NCBI GenBank assembly: GCA_028693695.1
Contig: JAQUUV010000029.1
Coordinates: forward strand, 1-5,733
Direction: 5' to 3'
DNA: 5,733 nucleotides
Origin: Syntrophomonas sp.
Lineage (GTDB): Bacteria; Bacillota; Syntrophomonadia; Syntrophomonadales; Syntrophomonadaceae
The notes under the pieces are model-generated. The model was not told where the DNA came from and searched no databases. It saw only the letters and a program-made list of their open reading frames with translations. Shown piece by piece: positions 1 through 5,654 of this stretch (position 1 is the first letter of the stretch; each line of letters opens with the position of its first letter). The position numbers and the translations under genes are program-made.

Positions 1-1496
1 TTGCCGGCTAGGTATTTCTCCACTTCCGAATCCGCAGGGGTAAAGGTAGTTTTCTGTAAAAACTGAGTAGCCGTTTCCAAACTTTTCTTTTTCGCTTCAA
101 ACAAACTCCATCGATAGTCATCCACCAGGCCAATCTGCCGGCCGATCTCCGTCAAACGGAGATCGGCGTTATCCTGCCGCAATAGGAGGCGGTACTCCGC
201 TCGGGAAGTCAATAGTCGATATGGCTCATCCGCTTCCTTGGTTACAAGGTCATCGATCATAACTCCTATATATGCTTCACTGCGTTTCAGTATTAATGGT
301 TCCATTTTCTGAACCTTTAAGGCTGCATTAATTCCAGCTATAAGTCCTTGCGCCGCCGCCTCTTCATATCCCGAGGTACCATTTATTTGCCCGGCGGTAA
401 AAAGACCGTCGACTACCTTACTTTCGAGGCTTAGCTTAGCTTGGGAAGGAATTACATAATCATATTCGATCGCATAACCCGTTCTTATCATGCGTACCTC
501 TTCCATACCTGGAATGCTGTGTAAAACCTGTACCTGTACATCTTCCGGAAGACTGGTATTAAGTCCCTGCACATACATTTCATCGGTGTCTCGCCCCTCG
601 GGCTCAATAAACAGCTGATGGGAAGACTTGTGCGCAAATCTCACTACTTTATCCTCAAATGATGGGCAGTAGCGGGGTCCTTTGCCTTTAATAACTCCGG
701 TAAAAAGAGGCGCTCTTTGGATATTATCCATAACTATACGATGAGTCTCAGGGGTAGAATGAGTCAACCAGCAAGAAAGTTGTTTCCGCACTGGCGGGGG
801 ACTAATATATGAAAATCTCCACGGCTGTTCATCTCCGGGCATCTCAACGGTCTTAGAAAAATCAACGGTTTTTCGGTCAACGCGGGGAGGGGTGCCGGTT
901 TTAAACCTGCCCAGCCTGATACCCATAGCCCGCAAACTATCGGAAAGCTTTACCGCTGGGAACTGGTTGCCCGGCCCTCCGTCATACATCACCTCTCCCG
1001 CTATAATACGCCCTTTAAGATAGGTACCCGAGGTAATGACTACCGTTTGGCATTCGTAGCGAGCTCCGGTTCGAGTAACAATGGCTCTCGCGCAACCATC
1101 TTCAGTTTCTATATCCTCCACCTCGGCCATTAACAGGTGCAATTGCTCCTGACCTAAGATAGTTTTAATCATTTCCCGTCCGTACTCGTGTTTATCAGCC
1201 TGAGCACGTAGAGACTGAACCGCCGGTCCTTTTCCAGTATTTATCAAGCGCATCTGAATACTGGCCTTGTCTATGTTGATTCCCATTTCTCCACCCAAGG
1301 CATCTATTTCCCTTACCAACTGTGCCTTGGCCGGACCGCCAATGGATGGATTACATGGCATCAGGGCGATGTTTTCAACGCTCAAGGTTACCAACAGGGT
1401 AGAGCAGCCCATGCGCGCTGCCGCCAAGGCCGCCTCACAACCAGCATGTCCTGCCCCTATAACCACCACATCATATTTACCCGCTTCGTAAATCAT
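1..1496 (-). CDS. mnmG: tRNA uridine 5-carboxymethylaminomethyl modification enzyme MnmG (3' end outside window)
   Basis: This is the FAD-dependent subunit of the MnmE-MnmG complex, which adds the aminomethyl or carboxymethylaminomethyl group to C5 of the wobble uridine (U34) of certain tRNAs, using methylene-tetrahydrofolate in the cytoplasm. The frame is open from the ATG at 1496 to the window edge, giving 498 complete codons; the family is usually about 620-630 residues, so roughly 130 C-terminal residues are missing from the window and the gene is not broken. Visible motifs are the dinucleotide-binding GAGHAG (residues 14-19), CNPSIGGPAK (48-57), RYCPS with a cysteine at residue 277, the same position as the catalytic Cys277 of the E. 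coli enzyme, and the second FAD segment TAGQINGTSGYEEA (367-380). SRAEYRLLLRQDNAD (431-445) is also typical. GGGAGGT lies just before the ATG, overlapping the mnmE stop; only 10 bases separate the genes, so they are very likely co-transcribed and coupled. The identification is firm. Confidence 0.97.
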   Translation of the reverse strand, partial: MIYEAGKYDVVVIGAGHAGCEAALAAARMGCSTLLVTLSVENIALMPCNPSIGGPAKAQLVREIDALGGEMGINIDKASIQMRLINTGKGPAVQSLRAQADKHEYGREMIKTILGQEQLHLLMAEVEDIETEDGCARAIVTRTGARYECQTVVITSGTYLKGRIIAGEVMYDGGPGNQFPAVKLSDSLRAMGIRLGRFKTGTPPRVDRKTVDFSKTVEMPGDEQPWRFSYISPPPVRKQLSCWLTHSTPETHRIVMDNIQRAPLFTGVIKGKGPRYCPSFEDKVVRFAHKSSHQLFIEPEGRDTDEMYVQGLNTSLPEDVQVQVLHSIPGMEEVRMIRTGYAIEYDYVIPSQAKLSLESKVVDGLFTAGQINGTSGYEEAAAQGLIAGINAALKVQKMEPLILKRSEAYIGVMIDDLVTKEADEPYRLLTSRAEYRLLLRQDNADLRLTEIGRQIGLVDDYRWSLFEAKKKSLETATQFLQKTTFTPADSEVEKYLAG

Positions 1497-1506
1497 TGCT
1501 ACCTCC

Positions 1507-2880
1507 CTACTTACCTATACAAAAATCATGAAATATCCTGTTTATTACTTCTTCTTTTAGGGTTTTACCACTTATCTCCCCTAAGGTTTCCAGGGCTCCC
1601 CATATATCAACCCCTAAACAATCCAAGGGTACCTCCCCTAATGCCTGCAAAGCGTTCTCCACCTGGACCCGGCTTCGTATAAGGGCATTCTTCTGGCGCA
1701 GGTTAATCATTATTTCCAAACCATCGCCCGGGACTACACCTTGCAAGACCATTGCCTCAACCGCTTCCTCCAGCTCTTCTACTCCAATATCGTTTTTAAC
1801 AGATGCCCTAATCACCTTTACTCCGGGAAACAATGCTTCCAATTCCCCTGGAGCTATATTTTTTTTGTTTAAATCTTCTTTATTGACCAGTACAATGAGC
1901 CGCTTCCGATCAATGTCCTGGTATATATCCATATCCTCTTTACCAATGCCTGCACCCACATCTAACACAAAAATAAGCAGATCGGCCTGTTCAATTACCT
2001 CTTTGGATTTTTTCACCCCGATCTTTTCTACAAAATCTTCGGTTAACCGTATCCCGGCAGTATCCATAATCTTTACCGGTATACCACGTACATTAAGATA
2101 CTCCTCTACAACATCCCGGGTAGTGCCAGGTATCTCCGTAACTATGGCTTTTTCCTTCTTAACCAAGGCATTTAGCAGGCTGGATTTACCAACGTTAGGT
2201 TTACCACAGATGACTACCTTCAGCCCGTCCCGATATATTTCACTTCTTTGACCCGCTAAGATCAGTCGATCCATAAGTTCTTTAATCTGAAGCAGAATAG
2301 TATGCGCCTCCGAATAATCCAAATCGCCTACTTCTTCGGGAAAGTCCAGGCTAGCCTCCAACATAGCATTAAGCTTGAGCAGGCTGTCCTCTATATCTGC
2401 AACGAAATGATTTCTACCTTCCAGTTGCTGTAAAGCCAGTTTCAAGCCCCGATCTGTCTTCGCTCTTATTACGTCGATAACCGCCTCAGCCTGGCTTAAA
2501 TCCAGCCGTCCATTTAAAAAGGCCCGTTTGGTAAATTCACCTGGTTCGGCCAGCACCATCCCTACCTCGGTACACCTTTGCAGACAGCGCCGTACCGGCA
2601 TACTTCCCCCGTGGCAGTTAATTTCGACTACATCTTCTCCGGTATAACTGTGCGGAGCCCTCATTATACCCAGCAAGACTTCATCTATTTTACTGCCGTC
2701 TTCATCCATTATCCAACCTAGGTTAAGGGTAAATCCTTTCCGCTGACCCAGTTCTTTTTCGGTAACTGGCAAAAATATTTTACTGATCTTATCGATGATA
2801 CCATTCCCGCTCATTCTTATTACCCCTATCCCACCTTCGCCTGGTGGGGTGGACAAGGCTACAATATCCTCTTTTAACAT
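1507..2880 (-). CDS. mnmE: tRNA modification GTPase MnmE (TrmE)
   Basis: MnmE is the GTPase partner of MnmG in modifying wobble uridine 34 of tRNA; it binds the folate one-carbon donor with its N-terminal domain and uses GTP-driven dimerisation of its G domains. The product is 457 residues, the usual length. The N-terminal folate-binding domain covers about residues 1-120 with INCHGG (87-92). Next comes a helical segment beginning with FTKRAFLNGRLDLSQAEA (116-133). The inserted G domain has G1 GKPNVGKS (226-233), G2 region EIPGTTRD (249-256), G3 DTAG (273-276) and G4 NKED (333-336). The protein ends in FCIGK (453-457), which carries the conserved C-terminal cysteine. The ATG at 2880 has AGGAG six bases upstream. 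A 204-base gap holding a terminator separates it from jag, so mnmE probably starts its own transcript, followed 10 bases later by mnmG. Confidence 0.98.
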   Translation of the reverse strand: MLKEDIVALSTPPGEGGIGVIRMSGNGIIDKISKIFLPVTEKELGQRKGFTLNLGWIMDEDGSKIDEVLLGIMRAPHSYTGEDVVEINCHGGSMPVRRCLQRCTEVGMVLAEPGEFTKRAFLNGRLDLSQAEAVIDVIRAKTDRGLKLALQQLEGRNHFVADIEDSLLKLNAMLEASLDFPEEVGDLDYSEAHTILLQIKELMDRLILAGQRSEIYRDGLKVVICGKPNVGKSSLLNALVKKEKAIVTEIPGTTRDVVEEYLNVRGIPVKIMDTAGIRLTEDFVEKIGVKKSKEVIEQADLLIFVLDVGAGIGKEDMDIYQDIDRKRLIVLVNKEDLNKKNIAPGELEALFPGVKVIRASVKNDIGVEELEEAVEAMVLQGVVPGDGLEIMINLRQKNALIRSRVQVENALQALGEVPLDCLGVDIWGALETLGEISGKTLKEEVINRIFHDFCIGK

Positions 2881-2928
2881 CCTTTTCTCCTGTCATAAAA
2901 ATAATTGGGGCTCAGCAAATATTTACTT

Positions 2929-2960
2929 ATTATCTAGCCAAGACTTTTTCTCTATTTCAA
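2929..2960 (-). promoter_or_regulatory. Weak candidate sigma-A promoter for mnmE-mnmG
   Basis: On the minus strand, TTGAAA (2955-2960, five of six to the -35 consensus) is followed by TAGATAAT (2929-2936). Reading GATAAT as the -10 (five of six) needs a long 20-base spacer; reading TAGATA gives 18 bases but a poorer match. Transcription would start near 2921, about 40 bases before the mnmE ATG. A promoter somewhere in this gap is expected because a terminator sits just upstream, but this exact placement is uncertain. An alternative of similar weakness is TTGGTA-17-TATCAA slightly further upstream. Confidence 0.35.
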
Positions 2961-3054
2961 AGTGAAGAAATGAGCCCTTTGATAGTCCCTTAGCTTTATC
3001 TTACCAAAATACAGCTGTAGATACACCTGGTGCTTATCTCCACCATTTTGGCAT

Positions 3055-3076
3055 TAAAAAAGGCCCCTCAGGGCCT
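3055..3076 (-). terminator. Rho-independent terminator after jag
   Basis: On the minus strand AGGCCC-TGAG-GGGCCT forms a perfect six-base-pair GC-rich stem with a four-base loop (3061-3076), followed directly by a run of T residues (3056-3060). It begins 8 bases after the jag stop codon (3085-3087) and is correctly oriented to end the rpmH-rnpA-yidD-yidC-jag transcript. On the opposite strand the tail is only CTCTTT, and no plus-strand gene needs a terminator here. Confidence 0.9.
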
Positions 3077-3084
3077 CTTTAATA

Positions 3085-3714
3085 CTATTTCTTTAATGCT
3101 ATAACGACTTTGCGGTTAGGTTCTTCCCCCATCGAATAGGTGACCAACACCGGGTCTTCCTGAAGAACCGTATGTACTATCCTTCTCTCCTGTGAACTCA
3201 TAGGCCGCATTATTACATTTTTCTGAGTCTGTTTGACCTTATCGGACAGCCTTAACGCCAGCGCCTCCAGGGATTGTTCGCGTTTCTTGCGGTAATCCTC
3301 TACATCCAATACGATGCGAATCTTTTCTTCCCGTTTACGATTAAGCATGAGTCCAGCGATAAATTGCAAAGCATTCAATGTCTCACCTTTACGACCAATC
3401 AATAGGCCCATATCTTTGCCAATAATATTAATTCTCGCTATACCGTTTTTCCATTCAACTCTTTCAATCTCGTAATCGATTTTCATCTCCTGCAGCAGGT
3501 TTTCCACTAGCTTGCGAGCCTCCGTTTCGGGCTTGTCTCGAAGCGATACCTTTACAATAGCCGGTTTGCTACCCATGAAGCCCAGTAGCCGTTTGCTGGG
3601 TTCTTCCACTATTTCTACGGTAACATCCTCAATGTTGCAACCCAACTCATCTAGAGCTGCCTTTACGGCTTCATCAACGCTTTTTCCCTTTTTTTCGATT
3701 GTTTGCCCCTGCAT
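3085..3714 (-). CDS. jag: RNA-binding protein Jag/KhpB (Jag_N, KH and R3H domains)
   Basis: Jag (also called KhpB or EloR) is a cytoplasmic single-stranded nucleic-acid binding protein typically encoded next to yidC in Firmicutes; in streptococci it works with KhpA and influences cell elongation, while in Bacillus it was named for its link to SpoIIIJ. From the chosen ATG the product is 209 residues, a normal length. It shows an N-terminal Jag_N domain starting TIEKKGKSVDEAVKAAL, a type II KH domain with the loop IGRKGE (residues 106-111), and a C-terminal R3H domain with ERRIVH (Arg177-x3-His181). Start choice: an upstream in-frame ATG at 3723 has AGGAGG only 2 bases before it, too close for use, whereas the ATG at 3714 lies 11 bases from the same AGGAGG, so I prefer it; the difference is three residues. 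The 5' end overlaps the yidC 3' end by about 40 bases, suggesting translational coupling. Confidence 0.95.
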   Translation of the reverse strand: MQGQTIEKKGKSVDEAVKAALDELGCNIEDVTVEIVEEPSKRLLGFMGSKPAIVKVSLRDKPETEARKLVENLLQEMKIDYEIERVEWKNGIARINIIGKDMGLLIGRKGETLNALQFIAGLMLNRKREEKIRIVLDVEDYRKKREQSLEALALRLSDKVKQTQKNVIMRPMSSQERRIVHTVLQEDPVLVTYSMGEEPNRKVVIALKK

Positions 3715-4474
3715 TCTTTTCATTTCCTCCTTTGTCCCTCTGTGCGCCCACCTTATTACTGTTGTCTTCCTGGTGGTCTAGCCCGTTTTGCATTTCCTGC
3801 TCTTCTACCTGTATTCCCATTCCGGTATCAAGCTTACCACTCTTATGCATTTTATTTACATATAGTTGCTGCAAAATTCCCAGGATGTTAAAAACAGCCC
3901 AGTATAGTGGCAAGCCTGCCGGCATCTTGAGCGCTATCCACGCCATCATTACCGGCATAAAATACAGCATAGCTTTCTGGGTGGGATCATTACTCTCCAC
4001 CATGGAAATCTTCTGCTGCAGGAAGGTAGTGACTGCCGCAAGTATAGCTAGGATAAAAAGCGGATCCGGTTTACTTATGTCAGGAATCCACAAAAAGCCT
4101 ATGTTGGCGGCATCTACATAATTAAATTTAAATAACGACTGATAAAAAGCAAGGAAGATAGGCATCTGGATCAATAATGGCAGACACCCTCCCAACGGAT
4201 TCACTCCGTGCTCCTTATATAACTCCATAGTTTTCTTCTGCATTAACTGGGAATCATCTTTGTATTTTTGCTGGATATATTTTGTCTTAGGTTGAATTTC
4301 TTGCATAGCGCGCATGGATTTCATCTGTTTTTGGGTAAGCGGGAACATTACCAGTTTAATAGCAATGGTCATAAATATTATTGCTAAACCATAACTAGGC
4401 CATCCTATCTGAGCCGTAAACCCATACATCAAATTAATTACATTAGAAAACCATTGCACAAACATTTGCCACAA
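3674..4474 (-). CDS. yidC: Membrane protein insertase YidC/Oxa1 family
   Basis: YidC inserts and folds membrane proteins, alone or with SecYEG. The 266-residue product is the compact Gram-positive form, without the large periplasmic domain of proteobacterial YidC. Hydrophobic core segments lie near residues 25-45, 95-115, 136-155, 168-185 and 186-206, with the conserved cytoplasmic hairpin (about 46-92, LTQKQMKSMRAMQEIQPK...) and NPLGGCLPLLIQMPIF (92-107). I see no lipoprotein signal peptide or lipobox, which Bacillus SpoIIIJ has. The tail from about 212 is polar and ends RKKGKKR, the kind of basic extension thought to contact ribosomes. The groove residue usually arginine (TxxxR-PLT context) is Lys40 here. 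The start is a TTG at 4474: no ATG or GTG lies between it and the in-frame stop at 4508-4510, and GGAGGG (12 bases upstream) or AGGG (7 bases) serves it; the ATG at 4465 is the alternative. It lies between yidD and jag in the operon. Confidence 0.96.
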   Translation of the reverse strand: MWQMFVQWFSNVINLMYGFTAQIGWPSYGLAIIFMTIAIKLVMFPLTQKQMKSMRAMQEIQPKTKYIQQKYKDDSQLMQKKTMELYKEHGVNPLGGCLPLLIQMPIFLAFYQSLFKFNYVDAANIGFLWIPDISKPDPLFILAILAAVTTFLQQKISMVESNDPTQKAMLYFMPVMMAWIALKMPAGLPLYWAVFNILGILQQLYVNKMHKSGKLDTGMGIQVEEQEMQNGLDHQEDNSNKVGAQRDKGGNEKNAGANNRKKGKKR

Positions 4475-4512
4475 ATTATAACCCTGCCCTCCGAAGCTTA
4501 CACTCCGTTAGC

Positions 4513-4527
4513 AGGTGTCACCTCCTT
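4513..4527 (-). promoter_or_regulatory. Orphan strong Shine-Dalgarno sequence overlapping a small palindrome
   Basis: On the minus strand AAGGAGGTGA (4518-4527) is fully complementary to the 3' end of typical 16S rRNA, yet no ATG, GTG or TTG start of a real gene lies at a usable distance. It sits between the yidD stop and the yidC TTG, 43 bases before the latter. AGGTG-A-CACCT (4513-4523) is an interrupted palindrome overlapping it, so the site could pair with itself. Its function is unknown; a ribosome standby site for yidC is one guess. Confidence 0.4.
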
Positions 4528-4546
4528 ATAAGTAAACCCTTGGCGT

Positions 4547-4753
4547 TCAGGGAAGCGGGTCATATCCTCCGGGATGAAATGGATGACATTTGCTAATTCT
4601 CTTTACTGTCAGCCATCCTCCTTTAATCACCCCAAATTTCTGTAGGGCTTCGATAGAATAATGGGAACAGGATGGATAGAAGCGACAGACCGGTCTTCTG
4701 CCAAAACTTAATTTTTGATAAGCTTTTATAATTAAAATAAAAACCCTTTTCAA
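4547..4753 (-). CDS. yidD: Membrane protein insertion efficiency factor YidD
   Basis: YidD is a small membrane-associated protein of the UPF0161 family that helps YidC-dependent insertion of membrane proteins. The 68-residue product is within the usual range of about 70-85, slightly short. It has a hydrophobic, amphipathic N-terminus (MKRVFILIIKAYQKL) followed by the family signature CRFYPSCSHYSIEAL (23-37), FGVIKGGWL (40-48), and the ending RISKCHPFHPGGYDPLP, which carries the third conserved cysteine. The usual ISP after YQ..L is replaced by SFGRRP. The start is a TTG (4751-4753) overlapping the rnpA stop as TTGA, with AAGAAGG about 10 bases upstream; no other start is available, so translation is probably coupled to rnpA. 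It sits in the standard place between rnpA and yidC. Confidence 0.95.
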   Translation of the reverse strand: MKRVFILIIKAYQKLSFGRRPVCRFYPSCSHYSIEALQKFGVIKGGWLTVKRISKCHPFHPGGYDPLP

Positions 4754-5085
4754 TATAAGCTGGCCTTCTTCATAATCCTTAAATAATCCTTTTCAATCAA
4801 CTCAAAGATAACTTCTTTTATATTAAACCTGGCTATTACTACCATATTATAGCCAGGTCGAACAAGCTGCAGGTTTTTCCTTATCACTTCTCGAATCTGC
4901 CTTTTGGCGCGATTCCTAATCACTGCATTACCAATCTTTTTTGAAGTTACTATCCCAAACCGATTGTGCGCCAGGTTATTTTCCTTTATGAATACTATTA
5001 TATACTTACCGGTTATTCTTCTGCCATTTTTATATAAATATCCGTATTCCTTGCCTCTGTTTATTCTCCGTTTTTTATCCAGCAT
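4750..5085 (-). CDS. rnpA: Ribonuclease P protein component
   Basis: RnpA is the protein cofactor of RNase P; it binds the catalytic RNA (rnpB, not in this window) and the 5' leader of precursor tRNA, aiding removal of that leader. The 111-residue product matches the usual 110-120. It begins MLDKKRRINRGKEY, as is common for the family, and carries the defining RNR segment SKKIGNAVIRNRAKRQIRE (48-66), with a central RFGIVTSKK strand (42-50) and a basic overall composition. The ATG at 5085 has GAGGT about 10 bases upstream. It lies downstream of rpmH in the same direction, with a 215-base spacer that contains an attenuator-like hairpin and a tandem repeat, so its expression is probably set below that of rpmH. 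Its stop overlaps the yidD start by four bases. Confidence 0.97.
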   Translation of the reverse strand: MLDKKRRINRGKEYGYLYKNGRRITGKYIIVFIKENNLAHNRFGIVTSKKIGNAVIRNRAKRQIREVIRKNLQLVRPGYNMVVIARFNIKEVIFELIEKDYLRIMKKASLY

Positions 5086-5300
5086 AAGAAGCCCTACCTC
5101 TGCACTAGTCCATCCATGGACGTCGGAACTCGTGATTGCACTTATACTATTTTCGTTATATGGCGACCATCGGGAGCATGTATAATACCTGCAACCTTAA
5201 TCGCGACCAACGGGAGCACCGGTGGTACCCTAAGGGTGAAGGGTGCAACCTTAATATTTATAATTTTTAATAGTATAAAATAATAGGCCGTTCACACGAC
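5086..5300 (-). other. rpmH-rnpA spacer (rnpA leader)
   Basis: This 215-base stretch holds no gene on either strand. It contains, in the direction of transcription, the downstream arm of a hairpin over the rpmH stop, an AT-rich run (5251-5282), a diverged tandem repeat (5163-5255), and a segment before rnpA with the palindrome TCCATGGA (5113-5120). The rnpA frame is open upstream to a stop at 5197-5199, but no family-like sequence or start codon with a ribosome site is seen there. I found no convincing second promoter; TTGGTC-17-TATTAT (about 5183-5211) is a very weak match. Confidence 0.6.
5163..5255 (-). repeat. Diverged two-copy tandem repeat in the rnpA leader
   Basis: Two adjacent units on the minus strand share a 12-base head ATTAAGGTTGCA (5244-5255 and 5190-5201, identical) and a 16-base tail TGCTCCCGwTGGTCGC (5203-5218 and 5163-5178, 15 of 16). 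The middle differs: 25 bases in the first unit, 11 in the second. One base separates the units. The first unit's middle contains ACCCT-T-AGGGT (5227-5237) inside GCACC...GGTGC (5216-5246) and the short duplication AAGGGTG twice on the plus strand (5232-5245). This looks like a duplication followed by insertion or deletion. Its role is unknown. Confidence 0.8.
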
Positions 5301-5304
5301 CTAT
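5276..5304 (-). terminator. Attenuator-like hairpin over the rpmH stop codon
   Basis: On the minus strand ATAGGTCGT-GTGA-ACGGCCTAT (5283-5304) folds into a nine-base-pair stem, with one G-U pair, closed by a GUGA (GNRA-type) tetraloop, and is followed by TATTTTAT. The rpmH TAG stop (5301-5303) lies inside the stem, so terminating ribosomes would compete with folding. The T tract is interrupted, so I infer partial termination or a 3' stabilising end for the rpmH message rather than a full stop, which would lower rnpA relative to L34. Confidence 0.65.
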
Positions 5305-5435
5305 GCAGAGAGTTTCTTCCTTCCCTTTTGTCTGCGCATAGACAATACTTTTCTTCCTCCGGCACTCGCCATTCTCTTTCTAAATCCGTGGACTCTCGAT
5401 CTCTGTCTTTTCTTGGGTTGATAAGTTCTTTTCAT
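5301..5435 (-). CDS. rpmH: 50S ribosomal protein L34
   Basis: L34 is a very small, highly basic protein of the large ribosomal subunit. The translation is 44 residues, exactly the usual length: it starts MKRTYQPKKRQRSRVHGFRK and continues through RMASAGGRKVLSMRRQKGRKKLSA to a TAG. KRTYQP, the HGFRKRM block and GRKVL...RR.KGRK are the family hallmarks, so the identification is certain despite the small size. The ATG at 5435 has GGGAGG about 10 bases upstream, and a consensus promoter lies 39-68 bases upstream of the ATG. It is the first gene of the rpmH-rnpA-yidD-yidC-jag operon and diverges from dnaA. A hairpin covers its stop codon. Confidence 0.99.
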   Translation of the reverse strand: MKRTYQPKKRQRSRVHGFRKRMASAGGRKVLSMRRQKGRKKLSA

Positions 5436-5473
5436 TCTCTAGTAGCCTCCCTTAATTTTTCCAACGCTTAATA

Positions 5474-5503
5474 ATTATATTTTTAAAACACCCTCTATGT
5501 CAA
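5474..5503 (-). promoter_or_regulatory. Consensus sigma-A promoter of rpmH
   Basis: On the minus strand a perfect TTGACA (5498-5503) and a perfect TATAAT (5474-5479) are separated by 18 bases. Transcription should start near 5467, giving a leader of about 32 bases before the rpmH ATG. Perfect hexamers suit a ribosomal protein gene with high output. The promoter lies in the dnaA-rpmH gap, so its activity could affect origin opening. Confidence 0.9.
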
Positions 5504-5621
5504 GAATCTCTATCCTTCTAAATACTTCTAATTATGTTTCAAATCTGCTAGTATTATACTATATCTTTAGCTATAAGAATATCAACCGCGCGAATTTTCG
5601 CCTATTTTACTACTTGTCCAG

Positions 5622-5630
5622 ATATCCACA
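5622..5630 (+). promoter_or_regulatory. DnaA-box-like site 1
   Basis: ATATCCACA differs from the consensus TTATCCACA by one base. It lies 55 bases before the dnaA ATG. A poorer partial match, TTGTCCAGA, overlaps its left edge (5614-5622). Confidence 0.6.
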
Positions 5631-5654
5631 AACAGTTTTTCCGGACGAGATCAT

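Noticed and set aside
1..1496. mnmG as a broken gene or pseudogene
   Set aside because: The frame is uninterrupted and all motifs are present; it simply continues past the window edge.
1865..2251. Plus-strand 128-codon frame opposite mnmE
   Set aside because: It is antisense to the conserved GTPase domain of mnmE, serine-rich as expected of a shadow frame, and lacks a ribosome site.
3699..4121. Plus-strand 140-codon frame opposite yidC and jag
   Set aside because: It is antisense to conserved yidC sequence and shows no recognisable protein features.
4501..4524. Possible seven-codon leader peptide starting at a GTG within the strong Shine-Dalgarno sequence before yidC
   Set aside because: The start codon lies inside the ribosome binding sequence itself, so it cannot be served by it; no other support.
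5113..5120. TCCATGGA palindrome as an operator for rnpA
   Set aside because: It is only eight bases, such palindromes are common by chance, and it does not overlap a recognisable promoter.
4904..5185. Plus-strand 93-codon frame opposite rnpA and its leader
   Set aside because: It is a shadow of the rnpA RNR region with no start signal.
5163..5255. CRISPR array
   Set aside because: There are only two units, adjacent rather than spaced, with unequal and internally structured middles, and no cas genes nearby.
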